DNA of 64,000 nucleotides from Paenibacillus sp. (GTDB lineage Bacteria > Bacillota > Bacilli > Paenibacillales > Paenibacillaceae), in the NCBI GenBank assembly GCA_031254035.1, contig JAIRVF010000113.1, positions 24,418-88,417 on the forward strand. Direction: 5' to 3'. The notes beneath the pieces were generated by a model, which saw only the letters and a program-made list of their open reading frames with translations, ran no database searches and was not told where the DNA came from. The translations under genes and the position numbers were made by a program. Of this stretch, positions 54,101 to 63,700 are shown one piece after another (the stretch's first letter is position 1; each line of letters begins with the position of its first letter).

Positions 54101-55967
54101 AGATGAAAGAGAGCTTCTTGAAGAACTTCAAACTGCTTATGCAACCGTATATGAGGTAGTTATAAAAGAGAGATTCCTGAACTTATCCAATCATCGTTAT
54201 GAAATTGGCACGGATGGGGATTCATTCCAAAGCCTGTTAAATCATATCGATAATGGAATGTTAATACGAATTATATACGTATTGGGTGGTTCTTGGTCTG
54301 AGGAGCCCGATTCGCTTGAGGCGTTTCAGGCCAGCAAGGATCGGAGCATTATGGGATTGTTTCACTTGGCCCGTGCGCTCCCGGCTCTAAAGAACAGGGC
54401 TGATGATATCGAGGTCGTCCTCATTGGCGATCAAGGGCATGCGGTAATCGGAACGGAACAATATCTAAACCCGTATCACGCTGCAGCATTTGCGCTGGCA
54501 AAAGTGTTGGCGAGGGAATATCCGTCAATAGGATTCAGATGCATTGATCGCCAAACGAATACCCCATCAAGCCAATTATTGGATGAAATAACTGCCTCCG
54601 CTGCTGCATTTAAAACAGCTTACCGGGATGGACAACGGTATATTGAGCAGTTAAATGAACTGAATATGGAAGCGCAGAGCCGCGAGGAGTGGACGCCTGC
54701 TGGCAGCGGGGTATATCTGATAAGCGGAGGGTTGGGTGGAATAGGCCTTGAAATCGCTAAATATTTGGGATCCAAGGGAGCAAAGCAGATTGCTTTGATT
54801 GGAAGAGGGGTATTTCCAGCAAAACAAATGTGGGGAACGATCCTGGAAACGCAGGCAACGGAAAATAAGCTGGTTCGACAAATCACGACGCTGAAAGAAA
54901 TTGAAAAAGGTGGGTCCAATATCGAGTACATCCAAGCCGATGTATCCCACTTCGCTGTCATGGAACAAGTTGTAGGCGAATTAAGAAGAACGCATGGCAG
55001 GATCAATGGCATTGTCCACTGCGCGGGAATGGCTGGACGCGGATTTATCATCAACAAGTTAGAAACAGATTTTGAAGCCGTGTCAGCACCGAAGATGGAG
55101 GGCACATGGATTTTGGACAAGCTGACGGAAGCGGATCAGCCAGACTTTTTTATCATGTTTTCTTCCCTGGTCGCGTCCGTTGGCGTTGCCGGGCAAGGAG
55201 ATTATGCGGCATCAAATGCTTTTATGGATGCATTTTCATCATATCGAACCATAAAAGGCGGGAAATCCATCTCCATCAGCTGGCCGGTTTGGCTTGAAGC
55301 GGGAATGGCCAAGGAGCTGAATACTTCTGGATTTGGGGGCCCCTTTAAACCTATCAGAACCAAGGAAGCGCTTCGTTTATTCGAAGCTGGATTGAACGGG
55401 CGAATTCCGCATATTCTTGCGGGGGAACCGGACGCATTCCGGCTGGATGACATTGAAGATGCCCTGTGTATGCAGCTATCCGATTCTTACAGAAAGCGTA
55501 TGAGCAACCGAGGTAAAATGAATGCGGCTGCGTTCGGATCGGTGACACCAGAGGTTTCGCCAGCTTCTGAAGTGAAGGTCAAAGGAATTGCTGAAGGGGA
55601 GCTCTCCGAATATCAATTAGCCGTAGGCCGTTTGTTCGCGAAAGTGTTGGGGACGGACGAAGTGAATATCCACGACAGCTTTATTGAACTAGGAGGAGAC
55701 TCCATTATTGCCGCCAGCCTATTGCGGGAGTTTGAGGCCATCTATCCGGGAACGGTCGATATTTCTGATATTTTCACGTTCCCTACCGTATATCAGCTTT
55801 CCGAACTACTGGAAAAGAAATTGGAAATACGTACGGCATCTCTGGGCAAGCAAGAGACGGAGAGGGCTGTTGATGAAACCGCAATAGAGAACATAATGGA
55901 CCGATTGGGGAGGGGAGAGATCAGTTCGGCGGAAGCTGATGAACTAATCAAAGCCTTTTCAAATTAA
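51174..55967 (+). CDS. PKS module 3: KS-DH-KR-ACP with motif variants
   Basis: 1597 residues. N-terminal dock (LKGGNINRELAFQLLKAI). KS Cys in DTACSSGL near 197; the first His motif reads EAHATGT instead of HGT; NIGH is intact; and GFSRTNCH has Arg for the usual Gly. The DH motif reads DHIIANGPVVPG near 680, with Asn where HxxxGxxxxP has Gly, and the second motif is DCAIN. KR has GGLGGIGLE near 1182 and GQGDYAASN; LDD position MAGRG lacks the Asp. ACP GGDSI near 1507. C-terminal dock IENIMDRLGRGEISSAEADE. All catalytic residues remain, so it is probably active, but the DH could be weak and the KR stereochemistry may differ from modules 1 and 2. Confidence 0.92.
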   Translation: MNKEGLNRFVLEQLKGGNINRELAFQLLKAIDGSNETMKQDIAVIGVACKFPGADNAEQFWSNLKQGVETVGDFPSDRLKDVPAKPQMKAGYLKEIDKFDASFFRLSPREAALMHPTQRLFLETVWETIEDAGYSNEKINGSNTAVYVGIDHTYKLEYGNVLDDQDLLVMTGSMTSVLASRISYILNLRGPSLVIDTACSSGLVSIHTACRALRSGECSMALAGGVNLIHHFNAKFEGVESGDGKLSAFDKNSKGTVWGEGVGVLLLKPLKRALEDHDQIYAVIKGSAMNNDGTTNGITAPSAETQSQVILSAWEDAGIDPETLTYIEAHATGTVLGDPIEIRGLKAAFENHTTRKQFCGIGAVKPNIGHSVGAAAISSLIKVILSMKHKEIPPNINFWEPNPYIDFCNTPLYVNDKLTDWETDGVPRRAGVSSFGFSRTNCHIVLEEAPQIYGREDDRENGEPYVFTLSAKSEQALQDYIYKYVAGSSEIFFGNQLADICSTSNTGRGHYSHRLAVVCVSKDQLLEKLSKITVLNSEQLLPAGIHYGAYRVLNDPATGTGSPGEILRSTKKEFDLAAKNNINELVTAGGNREQILKQLCELYVLGADVDWGRLYQETSVWKVSLPTYPFIKKRHWITSVKMDTQSEKILHPLVENLAVDSMDVKVFTTTLHPNKHWILTDHIIANGPVVPGTAYLEMARVVGHICLGTGNLELKDVILLTPLVVTPGETKELHIVVNKSHDKLSFRIACKSMADADDDGPEWVVHAEGTIRRHASEKPTIKDIQLPECDIPGEPIQLQMSEPQGVFMFGPRWNCIDSLYHHRHEVLVNISLSRNLASDVETYQLHPALLDCAINMGLQQLSQSTGGGVYLPLSFKSIKLYESLPAVFTARQTIRDDLFERPNTVTSDIVLYGDNGIVLAEIEGYTVKLVEESQLMRLGQTPDKIISSEIGWIYSELETMPRQSSGAALIILENPEDERELLEELQTAYATVYEVVIKERFLNLSNHRYEIGTDGDSFQSLLNHIDNGMLIRIIYVLGGSWSEEPDSLEAFQASKDRSIMGLFHLARALPALKNRADDIEVVLIGDQGHAVIGTEQYLNPYHAAAFALAKVLAREYPSIGFRCIDRQTNTPSSQLLDEITASAAAFKTAYRDGQRYIEQLNELNMEAQSREEWTPAGSGVYLISGGLGGIGLEIAKYLGSKGAKQIALIGRGVFPAKQMWGTILETQATENKLVRQITTLKEIEKGGSNIEYIQADVSHFAVMEQVVGELRRTHGRINGIVHCAGMAGRGFIINKLETDFEAVSAPKMEGTWILDKLTEADQPDFFIMFSSLVASVGVAGQGDYAASNAFMDAFSSYRTIKGGKSISISWPVWLEAGMAKELNTSGFGGPFKPIRTKEALRLFEAGLNGRIPHILAGEPDAFRLDDIEDALCMQLSDSYRKRMSNRGKMNAAAFGSVTPEVSPASEVKVKGIAEGELSEYQLAVGRLFAKVLGTDEVNIHDSFIELGGDSIIAASLLREFEAIYPGTVDISDIFTFPTVYQLSELLEKKLEIRTASLGKQETERAVDETAIENIMDRLGRGEISSAEADELIKAFSN

Positions 55968-56010
55968 CGTATGCAGCTGAAATTCTTTATCGAGGAGGAG
56001 TTACCATTTC

Positions 56011-59000
56011 ATGAAATCCTTAAAAAGTGCTTTATATCGATTAATATCAGAAAAGAAGATTTCAGCTGGGGACGCAATGGTACTCCTTAAGGAAATTCAG
56101 TCCCATGAGACTTTAGCAGATGATGATATTGCGATTATCGGAATGTCCTCCAGAATGCCGGGAGCTCACGGTTATGAGGCCTTCTGGGATAATATCAGCT
56201 CCGGATCCGTTCACATCGGTGAAATTCCATCATATCGCAGAGCTGATTTAGAGACAGTCATGGACAGATCGAACGGCGGACAGGCGATTTTACGAAAGGG
56301 AGGTTACATCGACGGCATAGATCAATTCGATGCCTCCTTTTTCCGGATATCGCCGAAGGAAGCAAAATATATGGAGCCGGAACAACGACTTTTTCTGCAG
56401 GCGGCCTGGGAAGCAATTGAGGATGGAGGGTATGGGGGAAGTATCCGTGGTTCCCAAACGGCCGTGTTTGCCGGCCATGACCGTGTTGCGGGGACCGTTT
56501 ATCGAAATTTCACAGGCGGGCTGCAAAACGACAATACACTTGCATTGACTGGCACTTATCCATCAATTTTGCCGAGTAGGATTTCATATCTGCTTGATTT
56601 AAAAGGTCCCAGCCTAGTCATTGATACGGCCTGCTCATCTGGGCTCGTGGCTGTACATTCAGCTTGCCAAGCGCTCAAAAACAAGGAATGCGATATGGCT
56701 ATCGCTGGAGGCATCAGCTTGCAGCTTTGGCCTGTCAAATATGGCTCCTTTATGATGGTAGAAACCAACGATGATACCGTTAGGACCTTTGATAGACGTG
56801 CTAGCGGCACCTTGTGGGGTGAAGGCGTCTGCGTTTTTCTTCTTAAACCACTCAGTAGGGCGAAAGCTGATGGCGATGCGATACATGCCGTTATCAAAGG
56901 CAGCGCTGTGAATAATGACGGCAGCTCAAGCGGCATTACGGCGCCAAATGCGGAAGCCCAAGAGGAAGTCATTGTTCGTGCTTGGCAAAACGCCAAAATA
57001 GATGCCGAATCGTTGGCATATATCGAGTCGCATGGTACGGGAACAGTTATGGGTGATCCCATTGAAATTAAAGCACTTCGCAATGCTTTCGGGCGGTTTA
57101 CTTCACGTAAGCAGTTTTGCGCCATTGGTTCTTTAAAGCCCAACATCGGCCATCTGGTTAGTGCTTCGGGGACCGCATCGCTGCTGAAGGTTGTAATGAC
57201 TTTAAAGCATAGTCAATTACCACCCACAATTAACTTTGAGGAGCCGAACAATTATATATCTTTCTATGATTCACCTGTATTCATAAACGATAAGCTACGC
57301 CCATGGAACCCTGCAGTTGAGGGAGAGCCGATGCAAGCCGGGATCAGCAGTTTTGGTTTCAGCGGCACGAACTGCCACATGGTTGTGGGAAAATACTCTC
57401 CGTCGGATTCAGAAATCAATGTTACAAAGCAGGGAGCAGGCCATGTTTTTACATTGTCGGGTCGCAGTCAGACGGTTTTACAAAAATTAATCAATAACTA
57501 CATTTCCTTTTTTAATAAATATCCGGCCGCGAACCTCAAGCAGGTGTGCTATACAGCGAGTGCGGGCAGAGGGCATTACGAACATCGATTGGCGATTCTT
57601 GCTGACAGTGTCGCGGAGTTGAAAGCGAAGCTGATAAGTCTCGAAGAGGAAGGCCTGCATAGCTTTTCCGAAAAAGATAACGTGTTCTATGGACGATATA
57701 AAATCGCGATGGGAATAACGTCTGAGACAGAACCGGGTGTAATGAACGAGGCTCAGAAGCTGGCATTGACGAGAAAAGCAAAAGCAATGATCGAAGACAT
57801 GTTGAATTATGATGAGAAGGAAGCGGATCTTCGGGCAACGATTGCCCAATTTTACATAAAGGGAGCGGATATAGATTGGCAGGCGATTTATGGTACGGAG
57901 CCAATCGGAAAGCTTCATTTGCCGGTATATCCTTTTGAAACGGTAAGAATTTGGCCGAATATTACTCCTCAAGAGAATCATGACATTAAGGAAAAGGTTT
58001 GGCCGTTGCTTGGAAAAGTTGCGTCCCGGACGGAGGATAGCGCAGTTTACAAACAAATGATCCAACCGGATACTCATTGGGTATTAAAGGAGCACAGACT
58101 TGTTGGACAATTTGTTCTTCCCGGTACGGCTCTGCTCGAAATGGCCAGAGAAGCAAGCTCGCTTGTGCTTTCAACCGATCAAATCGAAATGACGGAGATT
58201 ACATTTCCTTCTCTTTGCGCCGTTCAAGCGGGAGAAACAAGGGAAATATTCACCGAAATCCGTAACGAAGAGAAGGGATGTTCCTTTTCCATTAGCAGCA
58301 AGAAGGGGGAGAATTGGCTGGTACACGCGAAGGGGAAAGTTTGTCTGGCAAGCGGGCTTGCTCTTCCTTCTAGCGAATCTCCCGCGCCGGAAAAGTTGGA
58401 TGAAGTATACAATGTGCAGTCGATTCAAAGATTAACCCCTCTTTCCGAATTCGGCCCACGCTGGGATAACGTCCGGCATTTAGAACGTAGCGCTAAAGAA
58501 ATGCTGATTGAACTGGAGCTTCCAAGTCGTTATATGTCTGATTACCAAGATTATGGAATTCATCCTGCCCTTTTCGATAATGCCTTAAATATGACCATAA
58601 GAACGGGGAATCAGCCTTATGTTCCCTTTGCGTTCAAGCGTATAACCTTTAATCGACAGGCTTCCGGCAGGTTAAGAAGCTGGATCAAGGCAAAAGATCA
58701 GCTTTATGGATCAGGGGAAACCTCCGTATACGATATCGTCATTACCGATGAGACTGGCAGGGTCGTAGTTTTAGCCGAAGGATATATGATCCGAAAGGTC
58801 CATCCAAAAGACATGATGAAGAGGGAAGAAATGTTCCATAGGGCAAGTTGGGTAGCGATGCCTGAAGAGCAGGGACAGATAAGTCCTATTCCCGTAACCG
58901 TGGCGATGATCCATAACGGCTGCGAAATGGGAAAGCAAATCGCTAAGTGTTTATCTGAACAAGGCATAACCGTCATTCAGGGACAATTTGCTTCATCAAC

Positions 59001-60750
59001 CTTTTTGCGGAATAACCATCACTACGAGATAGACGGCACGGAGCAGAGCTTTGATGTACTTCTTGAGGCCACTCGTGATAGGGGACTCTCCCATGTTCTA
59101 TTTCTTGCAGACAACGTAATGTCGGAAGAAGGTCTATTTGTACCGGGGGGAGAGGAAGTAGCGCTTAACAAAGGGGCCCTGGCATTATACAGGTTGACAC
59201 GGTCAATTGTGAGCAGGAAGTTCGGCAAGCCTGTTTCACTCATCTTGGCCGCTACCAACGCCGCTGTGGTAACGGGAAAGGAACAGACGGTCAACCCGTT
59301 GGGTGCTTCGTTGTTCAGCCTTGGCAGAGTCATTGGCCAGGAGTACAGCTCAATTAAGGTTAGATGCATCGATCTGGAAAAAGGTTTTATAACGGATAAA
59401 CTTCCTTTCGAGTTTTTAGCGGAGAATACTCACTTTAAAGTCGCCTATCGAGAAGGTTTGAAATATACGGAGAAGCTTGAGCCGATCGATCTGAGTGGGC
59501 TACCTGCAACGAATTTAAAAGTTCGTGACAAAGGAGTCTATGTGATTACCGGGGGAACTGGCGCCATTGGCCTGGCTTTTGCCAGATGGCTGTCTGCTAA
59601 GGAGCGGGTCAACATTTGCCTAATGAACCGTACTCCGTTTCCTGACCGGAAAGACTGGGATCATTTAATTGAAGGAAATGAGAAGCTGCGCAAGCAGTTG
59701 CAGGCGATCCGTTCCATTGAAGAATCCGGCTCGGAAGTTATTTTGTCATGTACAGACGTAACGGACAAAGCAGAATTAGAGACCTCTCTTCATGCATTGA
59801 GGGAAAGATTTGGCAGGATCAATGGCGTGATCCACAGTGCAGGGATTCCTGGCGGAGGATTTATCATCCGCAGGGACGAGGAATCGTTCCGTAAGGTTGT
59901 TCAAGTAAAAATGGACGGCACCGCATTTCTCGATCAGTTAACAAGGAGCGACCAGCTTGATTTCTTTTTGTCATTTTCCTCTATCATTGCTTACTTGGGT
60001 GGGCCTGGCCAAGGAGATTATGCATGTGCTAACGGTTTTTTGGAAGCATTTGCGGAGGCGAGAACGTTAGCTGGCCATCGAACTTTGACCATTGCTTGGC
60101 CTCCTTGGACCGATGAGGGAATGGCAGCAGATCAAAATTATAACGAGCAGAACGCCATTTTCCGTGCCTTGTCTGCAAATGTTGGTGTGGAAGCTTTTGA
60201 ACGCATTTTCTCCAAGGATGTAACAAGGGTTATAATCGGCGAACTCGATCAAGCCAAAGCATTCGCGATGCAGCAGCACCTAAATATGATGCCGGGGGCT
60301 TTGACCGCAGCCCCGTTGACATGTGAGGGCAGCGGAGCCCAAGGTGGGCAAGACGCGGAAAAAATGAAGGAAACCGGTGTTGCGCTGAAAGGAAGAAACG
60401 GCTCCGTATACGACAAATATGAGCGCAGGGTTGCAAATTTATGGGGTAAAGTGCTGGACGTTCACGAAATCGATATTCATGACAGCTTTATGCAGCTTGG
60501 CGGAGATTCGATTGCGGCAGCCAATCTTTTGCGGGAGATGGAAGCAGAATACGGAAACATCGTGGACATTATCGATATTTTTACCTATCCTACGGTTGGA
60601 ATGATAGCGGAATATATTTGCCATAAGTTAGAAGGAAATAGAAGTGATAACGTGGCCATGACTCTCGAAGAGATTATGCGGCGGCTGGCAGCCGGAGAAA
60701 TTACTGTTAAAGAGGCGGCCGAATTAAGAAACAAATTGAAAACAGGTTGA
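56011..60750 (+). CDS. PKS module 4: KS-DH-KR-ACP
   Basis: 1579 residues. N-terminal dock (LYRLISEKKISAGDAMVLLK). KS Cys in DTACSSGL near 206, ESHGTGT and NIGH intact. DH KEHRLVGQFVLPG near 694 with second motif DNALN. KR TGGTGAIGLA near 1179, GQGDYACAN, LDD position IPGGG (no Asp). ACP GGDSI near 1497. C-terminal dock TLEEIMRRLAAGEITVKEAA. A strong GAGGAGG site precedes the ATG at 56011; the gap to the previous gene is 43 bp. It adds the fourth two-carbon, reduced and dehydrated unit. Loss of the LDD Asp groups it with module 3. Confidence 0.92.
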   Translation: MKSLKSALYRLISEKKISAGDAMVLLKEIQSHETLADDDIAIIGMSSRMPGAHGYEAFWDNISSGSVHIGEIPSYRRADLETVMDRSNGGQAILRKGGYIDGIDQFDASFFRISPKEAKYMEPEQRLFLQAAWEAIEDGGYGGSIRGSQTAVFAGHDRVAGTVYRNFTGGLQNDNTLALTGTYPSILPSRISYLLDLKGPSLVIDTACSSGLVAVHSACQALKNKECDMAIAGGISLQLWPVKYGSFMMVETNDDTVRTFDRRASGTLWGEGVCVFLLKPLSRAKADGDAIHAVIKGSAVNNDGSSSGITAPNAEAQEEVIVRAWQNAKIDAESLAYIESHGTGTVMGDPIEIKALRNAFGRFTSRKQFCAIGSLKPNIGHLVSASGTASLLKVVMTLKHSQLPPTINFEEPNNYISFYDSPVFINDKLRPWNPAVEGEPMQAGISSFGFSGTNCHMVVGKYSPSDSEINVTKQGAGHVFTLSGRSQTVLQKLINNYISFFNKYPAANLKQVCYTASAGRGHYEHRLAILADSVAELKAKLISLEEEGLHSFSEKDNVFYGRYKIAMGITSETEPGVMNEAQKLALTRKAKAMIEDMLNYDEKEADLRATIAQFYIKGADIDWQAIYGTEPIGKLHLPVYPFETVRIWPNITPQENHDIKEKVWPLLGKVASRTEDSAVYKQMIQPDTHWVLKEHRLVGQFVLPGTALLEMAREASSLVLSTDQIEMTEITFPSLCAVQAGETREIFTEIRNEEKGCSFSISSKKGENWLVHAKGKVCLASGLALPSSESPAPEKLDEVYNVQSIQRLTPLSEFGPRWDNVRHLERSAKEMLIELELPSRYMSDYQDYGIHPALFDNALNMTIRTGNQPYVPFAFKRITFNRQASGRLRSWIKAKDQLYGSGETSVYDIVITDETGRVVVLAEGYMIRKVHPKDMMKREEMFHRASWVAMPEEQGQISPIPVTVAMIHNGCEMGKQIAKCLSEQGITVIQGQFASSTFLRNNHHYEIDGTEQSFDVLLEATRDRGLSHVLFLADNVMSEEGLFVPGGEEVALNKGALALYRLTRSIVSRKFGKPVSLILAATNAAVVTGKEQTVNPLGASLFSLGRVIGQEYSSIKVRCIDLEKGFITDKLPFEFLAENTHFKVAYREGLKYTEKLEPIDLSGLPATNLKVRDKGVYVITGGTGAIGLAFARWLSAKERVNICLMNRTPFPDRKDWDHLIEGNEKLRKQLQAIRSIEESGSEVILSCTDVTDKAELETSLHALRERFGRINGVIHSAGIPGGGFIIRRDEESFRKVVQVKMDGTAFLDQLTRSDQLDFFLSFSSIIAYLGGPGQGDYACANGFLEAFAEARTLAGHRTLTIAWPPWTDEGMAADQNYNEQNAIFRALSANVGVEAFERIFSKDVTRVIIGELDQAKAFAMQQHLNMMPGALTAAPLTCEGSGAQGGQDAEKMKETGVALKGRNGSVYDKYERRVANLWGKVLDVHEIDIHDSFMQLGGDSIAAANLLREMEAEYGNIVDIIDIFTYPTVGMIAEYICHKLEGNRSDNVAMTLEEIMRRLAAGEITVKEAAELRNKLKTG

Positions 60751-60763
60751 GGTGTGTAAGCAA

Positions 60764-63700
60764 ATGAAATCTGCTGAGAATATCATTTACGAATTGGTCG
60801 CAGAGCAAAAGCTGTCACCTGAAGATGCCTCTTCATTGTTTAAGGCGATAGAACATGAAGAAAAAGATACCTGCGAAGGCATTGCCATCATAGGCATGTC
60901 CCTTTCTTTGCCGAAGGCCCGTAATGCCGAGGAATTTTGGTCGAATCTTGTGGCAGGCAAAGACTGTATTGATTACTTCCCTGAAAATCGAAGCAAAGAT
61001 GCGGGTGTTGACGATTCCAATACCGGGAGTGTTAGCGATGCTTTCCTTCGAGGAGGGTATTTGGATGAGGTTGACAAATTTGATCCTTCTCTTTTTCGGG
61101 TGTCTCCACAGGAAGCAAAATTGATGGATCCCTCGCACAGAATCATGTTAATGAAAGCATGGGAAGCCTTCGAGGATGCGGGTTACAGCCTGAACAAGAT
61201 CAAAGGAATGATGACAGGCGTCTATATTGGCATTGATCACACTTTCAGATCTAATTACGGCGAACATGTTAAGCATAAGGATTTCTTCAGTCAATTGGGG
61301 AAATGGACGTCTGTTTTAGCAGGTCGCATTTCTTATCTGCTCAACCTTCATGGACCTAATATGGTAGTGGATACGGCCTGCTCGGCGGGCCTGGTATCCG
61401 TTCATCTTGCATGCAAAGCTCTTCAAAATGGAGAATGCGACATGGCATTGGCCGGTGGCGTCAACCTGTTTCTCTCTCCATATAAAAACAATAATTTAGA
61501 CATGGTGCAGTCCCCGGACAGCAGGCTGCGCGCTTTCGACAAAGAAGCGAATGGAACGGTATGGGGGGAGGGAGTTTGCGCTTATCTGCTGAAGCCGCTG
61601 AGTAAAGCATTGCAGGACGGCGACAATATTCAAGCCGTCATTAAGGGCAGTGCGGTTAATAACGACGGCGCCTCCAGCGCCATGACCGCACCGAATGCGG
61701 ATGCCCAGGAACAAGTTATTTTGAGTGCATGGAAGGATGCCGGGATCAGTGGTGACTTACTTTCTTACGTTGCTTGCCACGGAACGGGAACCGTTCTAGG
61801 CGATCCGATTGAAATTAAGGGACTAAGCCAGGCATTTCGGAAATTTACCGATCGGAACCAATTCTGCGCGATTGGTTCGGTCAAAGGCAATGTCGGGCAT
61901 TCGGTTGCCGTTTCGGGGCTTGCCTCGCTTGCGAAGGTTATCCTGGCTATGCGGCATGGCTTGCTCCCTCCGAATATTCACTTTAATAAACCGAATCCCT
62001 ACATTAGTTTTGTAAATTCTCCGGTATATGTGAATGATCGGCTTACGGAATGGGATACGGGCAATGCCCAAAAAAGAGCGGCAGTTAGTTCATTTGGCTT
62101 CAGTGGCACAAACTGTCATATGGTAATAGAATCCCCGCCTCTTTATGAACCTTCTGTTGATCATAAAGGAGAAGCGATCCTGCCGCTATCTGCCAAGAGT
62201 GAAAAAGATTTGGAACAAGTAGCACGCAGCTATGCTGAATTGTTCCGTTCAAAGGGAAAGAATGATTTTCACGATGTTTGCTTTACGGCAGCCACGGGTA
62301 GAAATCATTATCGCTGCCGGTTGGCTGTTCTGGCCAGCAGTGCCGAAGAGGCGCTGCATAAACTTGAATACTATTTGGAAACTAAAGAGTCCTTGGATGA
62401 GTCGTTGTTTGCTGGATCACATCACATCCTAAAACAAGGCGAAGAGAATCAGAGCGGACTGACTGAAGAAGAACTAGCACTCGTTACTACTAAAGTGGGT
62501 AATAAGATTCGGGAACTTACGGACTCCGACAATTATTCCCCAGAACTGCATAAGGAGTTATGCCAATTATACATAGCCGGTGCGGAAGTGAACTGGGACG
62601 CTTTGTACAAAGGGAAGAAGCACAGACGGGTGAGCGTACCAGGATACCCAATGGGTTTGACCCGATATTGGATCGAAGAGGAACGTTTGCCAATAGGTTT
62701 TGGCGAAGATAGCGGCCATCCCCTATTAGGAAGACTGATAGCGGACACAGCTGTCCATTCCACCTACAAAAGCATTTTAAGTCCCGTGGAACATTGGATT
62801 TTGACCGATCACCAGCTTGTAGGCCACAGTATACTTCCGGGTACAGGGTATATTGAAGCTGCAAGAGAGGCATGTTCCAGATTCTTGAGGACGGACAAGA
62901 TCGAGCTTTTGGATATTCTGTTTATGGCTCCACTCTCTTGTGAGGATGACGAATCGAAAAGCGTCTTTACCATCGTCACTAAGGAAGAGGGTCATGCTAA
63001 ATTCGTTATTTGCACCGAACTTGACGGTGTGTGGGCAACACATGCCGAGGGAAAAGCCGTACCGTCTGATGCAGAGTCCTTCCCGATTATTGACTTGGAT
63101 TTGTTGGAGAAGGAAATAGATACCGTGGTCGAAGTTTCAAGTGTCAAGGAAACTACAAATATCTCCGAATTTGGCCCAAGGTGGGCCAACTATTCGAGTA
63201 TCAAAGTCAGGGATCAGAAGCAACTTATTTCAATTCAGCTGCCTGAAAAGCTTAAAGCGGATCAAGAGTTATATTTCATTCATCCCGCAATGTTGGACAA
63301 TGCAGTAAACTTATTTATCCGCTTGAGTGATCAAGATTACTACTTGCCATTCTCCTACAAGCGTATGAGGATATACGGTCGCATGCCGGAACGGTTCTAC
63401 AGTTATGTGCAAAGCCGGAGAGGAATGGATGGGAAGCGCGAAACTTTAACCTTCGACATTGATTTGGCAGGACCGGACGGCGTTGTATTTATGCGGATCG
63501 AAGGTTATACGATCAAAAAAGTGCATAGTAAGGATTTCATTCTCGGGCGGAAGGATCTGTTCTATGGATTAGGCTGGAAGCGGCGCGAGTTTGCAGAGAA
63601 CGCCGATACCTGGCGCAATTCCAAAGTGCTTGTGCTGGGTGGTGAGGATCAGCGAATTCTTGAACTGTGCGCACAGCTTAAGGATCAGGGAGCCGCGGTG

